From positions 1 to 64,000 of the forward strand of contig NZ_CP036273.1 of the NCBI RefSeq assembly GCF_007747215.1: DNA of 64,000 nt, in the 5' to 3' direction. Every line of letters begins with the position of its first letter. Position 1 is the first letter of the stretch. The translations under genes were made by a program, and so were the position numbers. The stretch is from Urbifossiella limnaea (GTDB taxonomy: Bacteria; Planctomycetota; Planctomycetia; Gemmatales; Gemmataceae). Positions 25,193-33,036 of this stretch are shown here, in pieces. The notes beneath the pieces were generated by a model, which was given only the letters and a program-made list of their open reading frames with translations, made no database searches and was not told the DNA's origin.

Positions 25193-25624
25193 TCAGTACC
25201 GGTCGCCGCCGTAGCCGCCGGAGTAGCCGCCGCCACCGCCGGCTCCGCCGCCGCCCCCACCGCCGTAGCCCCCACCACCGCCGCCGTAGCCGCCGCGGCC
25301 CCCACCACCGCCGCGCGGGGGGCGGCCACCGCCACCGCCGCCGCCGCCGCCGTACCCACCGCCGCCGCCGCCGCCCTCACGGGGCTTGGCGATGTTGACC
25401 GTCAGGGGCCGGCCGTTCATCTGCTGGTTATTGAGCGCCTCGATGGCGGCGTTGGCCTCCGCCTCGCTGGGCATCTCGACGAAACCGAAGCCGCGGCTGC
25501 GACCCGTCTCCCGGTCGGTCACGACCTGGGCCCGGTTGACCGCGCCGTACTGCTGGAACATTGCGAACAGTTCGTCAGTCGTCGTCGACCAGGGCAGGTT
25601 GCCCACGTAAATGTTCGTCGCCAT
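25193..25624 (-). CDS. RRM-domain glycine-rich RNA-binding protein
   Basis: A 143-residue protein with one RNA recognition motif (residues 1-80) and a Gly-rich tail with Tyr and Arg (about 85-143). RNP2 is NIYVGNLPW and RNP1 is SRGFGFVEM. The architecture matches the cold-inducible Rbp proteins of cyanobacteria and planctomycetes, which are thought to act as RNA chaperones. The ATG at 25624 is set by the RRM start; the longer frame to 25882 is leader. A leader of about 130 bases follows a candidate promoter at 25758-25785. It sits next to groES, suggesting a stress-gene cluster. Confidence 0.9.
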   Translation of the reverse strand: MATNIYVGNLPWSTTTDELFAMFQQYGAVNRAQVVTDRETGRSRGFGFVEMPSEAEANAAIEALNNQQMNGRPLTVNIAKPREGGGGGGGYGGGGGGGGGRPPRGGGGGRGGYGGGGGGYGGGGGGGAGGGGGYSGGYGGDRY

Positions 25625-25757
25625 GCGAGGGGCCAACCACATGACCAGTGCCGTGTGCCGAGATGACCCCAGGCCCCGTTCGACGACCGAAACAGGAACC
25701 GCCTGCAAGTACCGGGCACGCCGCCCCGCCCCACGCTGACGTGGGTACGGTGCTTGC

Positions 25758-25785
25758 ACTATAAGTGGTGTCAACCCCACTGCAA
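25758..25785 (-). promoter_or_regulatory. Candidate promoter of the RNA-binding protein gene
   Basis: On the minus strand TTGCAG (25785-25780), a 16-base spacer and TATAGT (25763-25758) resemble -35 and -10 boxes. The same stretch forms an imperfect palindrome with CTTGCA at 25753-25758 and TGCAAG at 25781-25786 and an inner AGTGG/CCACT pair, so a regulator may bind here. Confidence 0.45.
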
Positions 25786-25913
25786 GAGTTTTCCCGGATT
25801 CCAGGGAAAAAGTTTGCCGCCCCGCGGGGGGCAGGAATTGAAGGGGATTTGGGGTATTTGAGGCGCCGCTCGCGCGGACCACGATTGTGGTCCGCCGCGA
25901 GCAGGGGGCCGGC

Positions 25914-26201
25914 TCAGTCCACGACCGCCAGCACGTCGTCCTCGGTCATGACGAGGTACTCCTTGCCGTCGACGGTGACCTCGTTGCCGGCGTAGCTGGA
26001 GAACAGCACGCGGTCGCCGGTCTTCACCTGGAACGCGCCGCGCTTGCCGTCGTCGAGCAGCTTGCCGTCGCCGAGGGAGATCACCTTCCCCTGCTTCGGC
26101 TTCTCCTTGGCCGTGTCCGGCAGGATGATGCCGCCGGCCGTCTTGTCCTCGGCCTCGAGGCGCTCGACCACAATCTTGTCGTTCAGCGGGACGATCTTCA
26201 T
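25914..26201 (-). CDS. groS: Co-chaperonin GroES
   Basis: The lid of the GroEL folding chamber. The 95-residue product starts MKIVPLNDKIVVERLEAEDKTAGGIILPDTAKEKP (seen in pieces VPLNDKIVVERL and TAGGIILPDTA, the mobile loop). It continues with GKVISLG and GDRVLFSSYAGNEV and ends YLVMTEDDVLAVVD. The ATG at 26201 has AGGAGA upstream. No groEL follows: downstream is the RRM gene, and none is in the window, so this is an orphan groES or one of several copies. Confidence 0.93.
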   Translation of the reverse strand: MKIVPLNDKIVVERLEAEDKTAGGIILPDTAKEKPKQGKVISLGDGKLLDDGKRGAFQVKTGDRVLFSSYAGNEVTVDGKEYLVMTEDDVLAVVD

Positions 26202-26218
26202 CGGCGACTTCTCCTGGA

Positions 26219-26695
26219 TCAACCGGCCTTCGGGGGAGCGGTGGGGGCCGTCGGCCCGCCCGCGGTTGGGGTCGTTGTCGGGTGCGGCCCGTACACCTGG
26301 GCGATGGCCCGCGCCAGCGTGTGGACCACCACGTTCGCCTTCACCGGCTTCGGGATCACGCTGTACACCTGCGCCGAGAACGCCTGCCGCATCAACTCGG
26401 TCGTGGCGTCGGCGGTCATCAGCACGGCCGGCAGCACGCGGTCGAGCGTCTGCCGCAACAGGGTCAGCGCCTCCAGCCCGGTCAGGCGGGGCATGTGCAT
26501 GTCGAACAGCACCAGGTGAACCAGCTGCACCTGGACGATCTCGACCGCCTCGCCGCCGTCGGCCGCCAGCACGGGGTTGAAGCCCTGCGCCCGGAGCACG
26601 TCGGCGAGCGCCTCGCGCGTGCCGCGGTCGTCGTCGGCGACGACCACGGTGAACGGGGCGGCGGGAGTCGGGTTCGCTCGGGTTTCGGTGACCAT
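26219..26695 (-). CDS. Single-domain response regulator
   Basis: A 158-residue CheY-like receiver. The acidic pocket is VVVADDDRG near residue 20, the phospho-acceptor aspartate is in LVLFDMHMPRLTGLEAL near 65, and switch residues lie in VLMTADAT near 92 and IPKPVKAN near 114 (the K of the KP motif). An extra Pro/Thr-rich tail of about 25 residues follows and there is no output domain. It lies 17 bases upstream of groES on the same strand, so the two may be co-transcribed. The partner kinase is not in the window. Confidence 0.85.
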   Translation of the reverse strand: MVTETRANPTPAAPFTVVVADDDRGTREALADVLRAQGFNPVLAADGGEAVEIVQVQLVHLVLFDMHMPRLTGLEALTLLRQTLDRVLPAVLMTADATTELMRQAFSAQVYSVIPKPVKANVVVHTLARAIAQVYGPHPTTTPTAGGPTAPTAPPKAG

Positions 26696-26940
26696 AACTG
26701 TTCACCTACCGGGGCGGTCGCACCGCCTCGGGTTCCGCCGGCCGGTGTCCGAACCCCCTCGCGGAAGGTCTGCTCGGCCGGCTCGACAAGCAACCGCGGT
26801 GCCGAACCCCTGCGCCGGGCAGCGGTTCGGTTGTAAGACGCCGATTGTGCGACGGATGCGCTCCGCCGATCAACCCCATTTTACCCCGCCACCGCCGCCA
26901 AGGGGTAGCCAAAGCCTGCCAGCGGCGCCGGGAGCAGGAG

Positions 26941-27180
26941 GTGGGGCTGTCAGCGTGGCAGGGGGTCGGGCGGAAAGCCGGTCACCGATTGACCCGGTGG
27001 TTGGAGCGGGCTGGGGTCGTGAACCGCGGCGGGCGGGGGAGTCACCGGAACTTCGAGCACCCGGTCGGTCCGCGGGTGACGCTGTCTGGTCAGGAAGGCG
27101 ACGACGCCAAACCGTACCAAGAGCGTGAGGTAGACGCGGCGATCACCGAGAGTGAGGGCGGCGAAGGGGAGGAGTCATGA
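26941..27180 (+). CDS. hicA: HicA-like mRNA interferase toxin
   Basis: A short protein (79 residues from the GTG at 26941; the start is uncertain). Residues LTRWLERAGVVNRGGRGSHRNFEHP carry the HicA double-stranded-RNA-binding-like signature (GSH with the catalytic His, then NF.HP). They are followed by RVTLSGQEGDDAKPYQEREVDAAI, which corresponds to the family's VTVPxH..D.....L..I end. The stop overlaps the next ATG (ATGA). Together with the HicB-like partner this forms a hicAB-type pair. Confidence 0.65.
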   Translation: MGLSAWQGVGRKAGHRLTRWLERAGVVNRGGRGSHRNFEHPVGPRVTLSGQEGDDAKPYQEREVDAAITESEGGEGEES

Positions 27181-27407
27181 CAGATGTGGCGCGGTACGTG
27201 AAGATCGTCGAGTGGTCGGACGCCGACGGGGTGTTCGTCGGCCAGTGCCCTGGCGTGATCGGACCGTGCTGTCACGGCCCGGACGAGGCTGAGGTGTACC
27301 GAGAGCTTTGCCAGATCGTCGAGGACTGGCTCGCCCTGATCCGCCGCGATGGCCGGCCACTCCCGCCGCCGACCGCGGGGCGGAACGTGGCCGCCCTGCT
27401 AGCCTGA
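27177..27407 (+). CDS. hicB: HicB-like antitoxin
   Basis: A 76-residue protein with the HicB partial RNase-H-like fold: YVKIVEWSDADGVFVGQCPGVIG, followed by the helix DEAEVYRELCQIVEDWLALIRRDGRPLPPPT that ends in the family's Pro-rich segment. No separate DNA-binding domain is present, as in short HicB forms. It overlaps the hicA-like gene by 4 bases. Confidence 0.75.
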   Translation: MTDVARYVKIVEWSDADGVFVGQCPGVIGPCCHGPDEAEVYRELCQIVEDWLALIRRDGRPLPPPTAGRNVAALLA

Positions 27408-27439
27408 TCGTCCGCGGGCTGCTCCAGTCCTCGGGATAA

Positions 27440-28528
27440 TCAGCGCCGCGGGCGGTTGAGGCGTTCGACGTTGAAGTCGGCGTCCGTGAGGCCGGCGGGC
27501 GCCTTCACCTGCGTGTAGCAGTAGAACTCCAGCTCCTTCGGCGGGATCGAGCCCGACTCCACCAGCGTCATCAGCACCGGCAGCCCGAACGACGGGGAAT
27601 CGGGCTTCGCGTCGAAGTACCAGCTGCGGACGCCGCCGCGCTCCGCGTCCGGCTCGGCACGCGGCCGCACCGTCTGCTCGACCAGTTCCAGCGGCAGGTC
27701 GCCGAACTCGGGCCGGCGGACGGGGCCGACGTACTTCAGGTCGGCGGGGCTCGCCTGCACCAGCCGCGCGAACAGGGCCACGGCGGTGCCGGGGCCGGCG
27801 TCGCGGATGCTGCGGCGGCTCTTGTTCTTCACCAGCGGGCTGTCCGGCGACAGCGACGGCGCCTTGAGCCCCGCCTTGTACAGCCGCGAGTCGCCCTCGC
27901 CGACGATGGCGTGAACCTTGTCCTCGTGGCGGCTCGGGTTGTACAGCACCTCGCGGCCGCGGCCGACCTCGCCGGTGTTCCGCATGTACACCGCGTACGG
28001 CTGGCTCCGCAGCTGGAGCAGCACTTCCTCCGTCTGTGCCGCCTCGCCGCGGACCACCTCGCGGCGCGTCAGCTTCGCCTCGAACGAGTCGATGCCCGCC
28101 CAGCGCTTCGTGGCGGTGTCGGCGAGCTTCGTCAACGCTCCCGGGTTCGCCTGTGGCGACGCGGGCTGCGGCGCCGGCTCGACGGCCGGCGGCTGCTGTG
28201 CGACGCTGACCGGTGACGGGCTGGCGGATCGTGGCGCCGGTTCGACGGCCGGCGGCCGGGGCGTGGCCGGGGGCGCGATTGTGGTCGTCATCGGTTCCGG
28301 GGGCCGCGGCGGCACCGGCGCCGCTTCGGCGCGGTCGGCCGGGGGCGGCGGGGGCGTCGGGTTGGCGACCGGCGCCGCGGGTTGCGGCGGGTTGACCGGC
28401 GGCAGCGCGGCGGGCGGCGTGGTGCCCTTCCGCGGCCGGTCGGCGAACGGGCCTTGTCCGCGGGAGCGGTAGCTGGCGCAGCCGACGGCGAGGGCAGCGA
28501 GCAGAACGAGGATCGACCCGCGGACCAT
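27440..28528 (-). CDS. DUF1571 lipoprotein
   Basis: A 362-residue protein with a lipoprotein signal ([14 protein letters not shown], lipobox cysteine near residue 17). A Pro/Ala-rich linker of about 110 residues contains a repeated PPAVEPAP element. The C-terminal DUF1571 domain (about 140-360) has [48 protein letters not shown] and [22 protein letters not shown]1571 is typical of planctomycetes and probably folds like outer-membrane lipoprotein carrier domains. The ATG at 28528 is chosen for the signal peptide. It is convergent with hicB. Confidence 0.8.
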   Translation of the reverse strand: MVRGSILVLLAALAVGCASYRSRGQGPFADRPRKGTTPPAALPPVNPPQPAAPVANPTPPPPPADRAEAAPVPPRPPEPMTTTIAPPATPRPPAVEPAPRSASPSPVSVAQQPPAVEPAPQPASPQANPGALTKLADTATKRWAGIDSFEAKLTRREVVRGEAAQTEEVLLQLRSQPYAVYMRNTGEVGRGREVLYNPSRHEDKVHAIVGEGDSRLYKAGLKAPSLSPDSPLVKNKSRRSIRDAGPGTAVALFARLVQASPADLKYVGPVRRPEFGDLPLELVEQTVRPRAEPDAERGGVRSWYFDAKPDSPSFGLPVLMTLVESGSIPPKELEFYCYTQVKAPAGLTDADFNVERLNRPRR

Positions 28529-28754
28529 GCCGTGCCTCCGTGCGGACGGCGGCACGATAGCCGACGGCGGCAAGCCGGGCAAGGTGGTTCGGCCCCTACG
28601 CCCCTACGTGCGGTTTGTATCGACCACCCAGCCGGCGTGGGTTGACCCGTTCCGCGGCATTCGCGGCCGGGCTGGCATTCGGCCCGGGAGTTGCGTTGGT
28701 TGGAATCCGCCCACCGCTCTGTGTGGTGCGGCTCACACTCACCGGGGACGTGCC

Positions 28755-28928
28755 ATGCTTCGTTACGCCATCATTTTCTTTGTCATTGCGCTCGTGGCCG
28801 CAGTGTTCGGGTTCGGCGGCATCGCCGGCGAGGCGGCGTGGATCGGCAAGATTCTGCTGGTCGTGTTCCTGATCCTGGCCGTGGTGTCGATGATCTTCGG
28901 CCGCCGCGGCCCGTCCGCCGGGGTGTAG
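28755..28928 (+). CDS. DUF1328 small membrane protein
   Basis: A 57-residue protein, two transmembrane helices (about 4-21 and 29-48): [22 protein letters not shown], seen in pieces [15 protein letters not shown] and [20 protein letters not shown]. This is the DUF1328/YtjA family, a tiny inner-membrane protein of unknown role often linked to stress. It is too short to show in a long-ORF scan of its own frame. Confidence 0.88.
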   Translation: MLRYAIIFFVIALVAAVFGFGGIAGEAAWIGKILLVVFLILAVVSMIFGRRGPSAGV

Positions 28929-28930
28929 TG

Positions 28931-29081
28931 GTGGCCGTGCTGAAGGCGAACGGCGACAAGCACGCGCTGGGTCGGCTGCTGGCGGGGGTGCCGGCGAAGG
29001 TGGAGGAGCTGGCCCGTGGGCTGGAGGGGAACCCGCAGGAGCTGGCGGCTGGGCGAGGAGGTGGTGGCGTTCCACCGCTGA
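28931..29081 (+). pseudogene. Short frameshifted ORF downstream of DUF1328
   Basis: From the GTG at 28931 a 38-codon stretch (AVLKANGDKHALGRLLAGVP, then AKVEELARGLEGNPQEL) has almost exclusively G/C third positions. At about 29050 this signal jumps by one base into another frame reading LGEEVVAFHR and ending at TGA 29079-29081. This looks like a roughly 50-residue protein broken by one indel, or a sequencing error. Confidence 0.35.
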
Positions 29082-29107
29082 GCCGACGTTCGCCCCGCGG
29101 GCATTGT

Positions 29108-29140
29108 GTGCCTCGACCCCCCCCCGGGGGGTCGAGGCAC
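29108..29140. terminator. Hairpin with a C/G-run stem upstream of the integron
   Basis: A perfect 15-bp stem (29108-29122 with 29126-29140), GTGCCTCGACCCCCC against its complement with a CCC loop. No U-tract. The rest of the gap to 29276 shows nothing recognisable. Confidence 0.6.
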
Positions 29141-29276
29141 GAATTGAGTCCATGCCACAAAAGATCGTTGGACCGACGTGCGGGCCACAACCCGCGTTCG
29201 TCCGCCGACTTGACTCGGAGCTCGTGGCCGGCGATGCTGACGGACTGAACGCCCGTTCCCGCCCTGGGAGCCGCCC

Positions 29277-30257
29277 GTGTCGCACCCCCCTGCCCCGCCG
29301 CCGCCGCGCCTCCTCGACCAGGTCCGCCACGCCTGCCGGCTGCGGCACTACTCGATCCGCACGGAGGACGCGTACCACGACTGGGCGAAGCGGTTCGTCC
29401 TCTTCCACGGCAAGCGGCACCCGCGCGAGATGGGGGCGGCCGAGGTGACGGCGTTCCTCACGCACCTGGCCGTGGACGGCGGCGTGAGCGCGAGCACGCA
29501 GAACCAGGCCTTCAGCGCGCTGCTGTTCCTCTACCAGGCGGTGCTGGGGGCGGACCCGGGCGTGATTTCCGGCGTGGTGCGGGCGAACCGGCCGAAGCGG
29601 CTGCCCGTGGTGCTGACGCGGCCCGAGGTGGCTCGGGTGCTGGGCGTGATGGCCGACCCGTACCGCCTCATGGCCGAACTGATGTACGGGAGCGGGCTCC
29701 GGCTGCTGGAGGTGCTGCGGCTGCGGGTGAAGGACGTGGACCTGGACCGGTCGGAGGTTGTGGTACGAGAGGGTAAGGGGAACAAGGACCGGGTGACGAT
29801 GCTCCCGGCCGCCGTGCGGCCGCGGGTGGTGGCCCAGCTGGCGGAGGCGCGGCGGGTTCACGAGGCCGATCTGGCCGCGGGCTGCGGCCGGGTGTACCTG
29901 CCCGACGCGCTGGCCCGTAAACTTCCCGACGCCGACCGGGAATTCAAGTGGCAGTACGTTTTTCCCTCGGCTAAGCTGTCGATTGACCCCCGGTCTGGTG
30001 CCGAACGCCGGCACCACGCGCACGAGTCGGCGATTTCGCGGGCGGTGACGGAGGCGGTGCGAGCAGCGGGGCTCGCGAAGCGGGCGACCAGCCACAGCTT
30101 CCGGCACAGTTTCGCGACGCACCTTTTGGAAGCGGGTTACGACATCCGGACGGTGCAGGAATTACTCGGCCACGCGGACGTGGCGACGACAATGATCTAC
30201 ACGCACGTGCTGAACAAGGGCGGCCACGGGGTGACGAGCCCGCTCGATGCGGAGTGA
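29277..30257 (+). CDS. intI: Integron integrase (IntI-type tyrosine recombinase)
   Basis: A site-specific recombinase that inserts and excises gene cassettes at attI and attC. The 326-residue protein has the N-terminal core-binding part ([25 protein letters not shown]) and catalytic residues in [12 protein letters not shown] (Arg), [16 protein letters not shown] (His-x-x-Arg), [15 protein letters not shown] (His and the Tyr nucleophile). Decisively, it has the extra patch found only in IntI between the two boxes: [19 protein letters not shown] then [14 protein letters not shown] (about residues 225-260). It is read toward the cassettes, the reverse of class 1 integrons, an orientation known in some spirochaete and planctomycete integrons. 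The GTG start at 29277 lies in a C-rich leader. Confidence 0.93.
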   Translation: MSHPPAPPPPRLLDQVRHACRLRHYSIRTEDAYHDWAKRFVLFHGKRHPREMGAAEVTAFLTHLAVDGGVSASTQNQAFSALLFLYQAVLGADPGVISGVVRANRPKRLPVVLTRPEVARVLGVMADPYRLMAELMYGSGLRLLEVLRLRVKDVDLDRSEVVVREGKGNKDRVTMLPAAVRPRVVAQLAEARRVHEADLAAGCGRVYLPDALARKLPDADREFKWQYVFPSAKLSIDPRSGAERRHHAHESAISRAVTEAVRAAGLAKRATSHSFRHSFATHLLEAGYDIRTVQELLGHADVATTMIYTHVLNKGGHGVTSPLDAE

Positions 30258-30329
30258 GGACCGTCGGTGTGCGTTAGTGGGATAGGTTGCGGTGGCGTCG
30301 ATCTGACCGTCGCCCATAACCATTGAAGC

Positions 30330-30411
30330 GGAATTGGGATAAGTCCCGCGGGCCTTTCCCGGGGGCGGCATGTGATAGATTGAATTTTAGCAATCTAATC
30401 AGTGGTTCGGC
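30330..30411 (+). other. attI: Candidate attI site
   Basis: Ends in GTTCGGC (30405-30411), the same crossover-type heptamer that opens the second cassette at 32540. An AT-rich inverted repeat (GATAGATTG/CAATCTAATC, about 30375-30400) precedes it, standing out in this GC-rich DNA. The position directly between intI and cassette 1 fits attI. The exact left limit is arbitrary. Confidence 0.5.
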
Positions 30412-30425
30412 CTCGGAGGGCGGGG

Positions 30426-30965
30426 ATGGATGACGCCCTGGAAACCCGACGGGCCGCGGCGCTGGCAGCCAGTGAAGCCGGGAGGCTCGCCGAGGAGTAC
30501 CGGCTCTGGCTGCCGCTGGCCGAGGCCGGTGACCCGCAAGCCCAAGGGGCCGTCGGCTCGCTACTCGCATACGGTCTGCACCGGGTCGAACGCCTCGACC
30601 AACTCAGTGCCACCGACGGCCCGGCAGCCGATGAGGCAACGGCGCTCGCGGACCAAGCCGCCGGGGCGCGATACCTGGAGGCCGCATCGGCGGCCGGCTT
30701 CGGACCGGCCTCATTCAACCTCGCCGGGCTGTACGTTGACGGGTACGGCGGGGGGCCGTGGGAAGACCGCAAGGCCCATGCGGCCGAGCTGTACGCTCTC
30801 GCCTACGCGCAGGGGTTCACCGCGTTCGGGTGGTTGATGCAGGGCGAGGGGCCGGGGCAGCCATACCTGGATGTCATGGAGCGGCACATGGCGGGCGAGC
30901 AGCCCGACCCCCCGGAGTGGTGGAGGGCCGAACCCGGCGCTGCAGCAGACGGCCCCCGACTATAG
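30426..30965 (+). CDS. Cassette 1: Sel1-like repeat protein
   Basis: A 179-residue helical protein. GDPQAQGAVGSLLAYGLH and ARYLEAASAAGFGPASFNLAGLYVDGYGGG resemble Sel1-type TPR units with their A.G...A..LG..Y pattern, followed by HAAELYALAYAQGFTAFGWL. It starts 21 bases after the attI-like GTT with GGAGGG as ribosome site, the compact layout of a cassette gene. The last 12 residues (AEPGAAADGPRL) are encoded inside attC and are identical to the end of the cassette 2 protein. Function unknown. Confidence 0.75.
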   Translation: MDDALETRRAAALAASEAGRLAEEYRLWLPLAEAGDPQAQGAVGSLLAYGLHRVERLDQLSATDGPAADEATALADQAAGARYLEAASAAGFGPASFNLAGLYVDGYGGGPWEDRKAHAAELYALAYAQGFTAFGWLMQGEGPGQPYLDVMERHMAGEQPDPPEWWRAEPGAAADGPRL

Positions 30966-31015
30966 GTTTTTCGTGACCACAGCTGGCACGGGCGGGGGCC
31001 GCTGCTGAGCTTTAT
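30927..31015 (+). other. attC: attC1, left and central part (interrupted by the insertion sequence)
   Basis: Starts with GCCGAAC (30927-30933). GCT-CAGCAG-C-GGCCCCCG (30939-30958) pairs with CGGGGGCC-G-CTGCTG-AGC (30993-31010), leaving G30942 and A30949 unpaired, exactly as in attC2. After AGC at 31010 the expected GTT core is missing because the insertion sequence follows. Confidence 0.75.
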
Positions 31016-31032
31016 GACTATGAAGCCGCGGT

Positions 31033-31407
31033 CCTGTCAACTCAAGCGGGCCGGTTTTTCCAGGGTGTTTTTGCCTTTCCGGTCGCTGACCCGCGGTTGA
31101 GGGTCGAGCGAGGCAAACACTACCCCGTCCCCGCCGGCCGCGGGGGCTCTCCACGTCAGTCGGTCGGGGGTCGCCGTCGGGTCGCACTCGACTATTCGGG
31201 CTGCGGTCCGGGTCGCGCCGGGGCGCCGAGGGACCGGCCCACCAACTGGTATCCGCCGCGCCGCCCATTCGTTCGGCCACCACTCCGGCGGGTCACCCCG
31301 CCTCGGGTACACAAAGCTGCGGGCTGGCACGACTGGGTCCCGTTGGCTCTCCCCCCACCATCACGGGCGAGGTCTCACGTCACGTCCGAGGGCTCACGCC
31401 GCCGCCG
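31033..31407 (-). ncRNA. Possible bridge RNA region of the IS element
   Basis: 375 non-coding bases downstream of the transposase on its own strand, with several GC-rich inverted segments and no supported ORF. IS110-family recombinases are known to use a structured bridge RNA made from a non-coding end, downstream of the gene in IS1111-type elements. The other end here is only about 60 bases, too short. No fold or guide loops were determined. Confidence 0.35.
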
Positions 31408-32472
31408 TCAGGCGGCCGTCGCGGCCGGTGCCGGGTCGGGGTCGGCCCGCCACGGCTGGTTGTCCCGGAGCATGGCCCAGCACCGCACCAGCACCCGCCG
31501 CGCGAGGGCGACGACCGCCTGCTTCCGCCGCGCCTTGCCGCGACTCAGCCGGTCGAACACCGCCCGCGCCCACCGGTTGTACCGGAGCATGCACCACGCG
31601 CACTGCACCAGCAGCTTCCGCAGCACCGCCGGCCCTCGCTTGGTGATCCGGCCGCGGCGGTCGTCCTCGCCCGACTGGAACTGCCGCGGGACGAGCCCGC
31701 CGTACGCCCCGACCTGCCGGCCGTTCCGGAACCGCGTCGGGTCGTCGAGGTGGGCGACCACCGCCTCGGCCGTCCGCGGGCCGAGACCGGGGACGGTGTC
31801 GAGCAGCCGGACCCGGGCGTCCGCCTGCCCGATCGCGTCGAGCTTGGCCTCGGCGACCGCGACCAGTTCGTCGGCCTGGCGGTAGGCCGTCAGGGCCAGG
31901 TCGAGCATCCCCCGCCACAGGTCGTCCGCCCCGCACTCGGCGAGCGGCCGGGCGTGCTCGGCGATCCCCGCGAGCCCGGCCGCGGTCCACGCGCGGGCGC
32001 CGCGCGGGGCCGGCAGCCCCTGGCCGACGAGGACCGCCCGGATGCGGTTCTGGGCGGCGACGCGCTGGGTCACGAGCGCCTGGCGGTGGGCGATCAAGGC
32101 CCGCCACTCCCGCACCCGCTTCTGCGGGACGACCACCGTCGGGAGCTGGCCGAGCGCCTCCAGCTGGGCCAGCCGCAGCGCGTCGTCCCGGTCCGTCTTG
32201 CGCTTCGTGTGCTTGTACTTCCACGCCTCGGCCGCGGTGTTGGCGACCTTGACCGGGACGCCGAGCTCGCCGCACAGGTCGGCCACCCACCCGGCGAGGG
32301 TACACGCCTCGATCACGACGACCGACGGGCTCGTGCCCCGGATGAGCCGCTCGACCTCGGCCCGGGAGGTGGTGGTCGTGCGGAACTCGGCGGCGGCGGT
32401 CACCTTGTCGTAGGTGCACGACACGCACTTGTACTTCCCCAGGTCGATGGCGAGAATCGTGGTGCCGGTCAT
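31408..32472 (-). CDS. IS110-family transposase (DEDD recombinase)
   Basis: A 354-residue protein. The N-terminal RuvC-like DEDD domain has LAIDLGKYKC near residue 10, VVVIEACTLAGW near 55 and KRKTDRDDALRLAQL near 95. The C-terminal Tnp20 domain has LLDTVPGLGPRTAEAVVAHL near 215 and VGAYGGLVPRQFQSG then GRITKRGPAVLRKLLVQCAW near 255-295, with the catalytic serine in the QSG segment. The ATG at 32472 has GAGGAG upstream; longer frames extend into flanking DNA. It appears intact. Confidence 0.93.
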   Translation of the reverse strand: MTGTTILAIDLGKYKCVSCTYDKVTAAAEFRTTTTSRAEVERLIRGTSPSVVVIEACTLAGWVADLCGELGVPVKVANTAAEAWKYKHTKRKTDRDDALRLAQLEALGQLPTVVVPQKRVREWRALIAHRQALVTQRVAAQNRIRAVLVGQGLPAPRGARAWTAAGLAGIAEHARPLAECGADDLWRGMLDLALTAYRQADELVAVAEAKLDAIGQADARVRLLDTVPGLGPRTAEAVVAHLDDPTRFRNGRQVGAYGGLVPRQFQSGEDDRRGRITKRGPAVLRKLLVQCAWCMLRYNRWARAVFDRLSRGKARRKQAVVALARRVLVRCWAMLRDNQPWRADPDPAPAATAA

Positions 32473-32532
32473 GATGCGCTCCTCGGGGTGAAGGGGGCGA
32501 CTACCCCCACGGTACACCGCGGCTTGCATCAG

Positions 32533-32546
32533 TTCTTTCGTTCGGC
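32533..32546 (+). other. attC: attC1, right end after the insertion sequence
   Basis: Holds GTTCGGC (32540-32546), the exact reverse complement of the GCCGAAC that opens attC1 at 30927. This supports the view that the two pieces were one site before insertion. Confidence 0.65.
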
Positions 32547-32565
32547 GGCGGAGGGCGCTCGACGG

Positions 32566-33036
32566 ATGCTCGCTGTTGAACTGGAGGTGATCGTCTACCC
32601 CGGCGCGGGCACCGGCTGGCACCGCGAGGTTACCGCAGCGCCGACGTGGCCGCAGATCGAGGCGGCCGTCAGGAGGCTCGACCGTGCCGAGTACCCGTTC
32701 CTAAACATCGTCCTACCCCGGGCCGAGCGGGAAGCCGACCTGTGGGTGCTGAACGTGATTGGCGGCCAAGGCGAGTACGGGCTGTCGGGCAACGACGGCC
32801 GGTGGCGAGAGCGGTGGCGGTTTCGTGATCCCACTCGGCCGTGCGGTCAGGACTTGATCGACATCTGGATCACCGACCAAGGGGCGTCGTTCGAGGAGGC
32901 GTACCTCTGCAACGACTTGGCCGTCGTCCTCCGCGTGTGCCGGCACTTCGCGGAGACGGGCCAGCTTGACGAGGGCGTGGCCTGGGAGCGATGGCCCGCC
33001 GAACCTGGCGCTGCAGCAGACGGCCCCCGCCTGTAG
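32566..33036 (+). CDS. Cassette 2: Imm1-like protein
   Basis: A 156-residue protein. The pattern AAPTWPQIEAAVRRLDRAEYPFLNIVL, then WVLNVIGGQGEYGLS and a later acidic helix resembles the Imm1 (polymorphic-toxin immunity) or DUF6911 group; this is a judgement by eye. It starts at the ATG after GGAGGG, 20 bases after the GTTCGGC heptamer, the same layout as cassette 1. It ends AEPGAAADGPRL, encoded within attC2. The IS element lies just upstream and has separated it from cassette 1, possibly affecting its expression. Confidence 0.7.
   Translation: MLAVELEVIVYPGAGTGWHREVTAAPTWPQIEAAVRRLDRAEYPFLNIVLPRAEREADLWVLNVIGGQGEYGLSGNDGRWRERWRFRDPTRPCGQDLIDIWITDQGASFEEAYLCNDLAVVLRVCRHFAETGQLDEGVAWERWPAEPGAAADGPRL

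Larger units (their letters stand above)
31016..32532 (-). mobile_element. IS110/IS1111-type insertion sequence inside attC1
   Basis: An element of about 1.52 kb, with one transposase gene on the minus strand and subterminal inverted repeats AAGCCGCGGT at 31023-31032 and its complement ACCGCGGCTT at 32516-32525, about 10 bases from each end. Short subterminal repeats with no target duplication are typical of the IS1111 subgroup. The flanks rejoin attC1: AGC (31008-31010) on the left, GTTCGGC (32540-32546) on the right. Exact ends are uncertain by several bases. Confidence 0.75.

Noticed and set aside
25193-25380. Gly-codon-rich simple repeat as a possible CRISPR-like or satellite array
   Set aside because: It encodes the Gly-rich tail of the RRM protein in frame.
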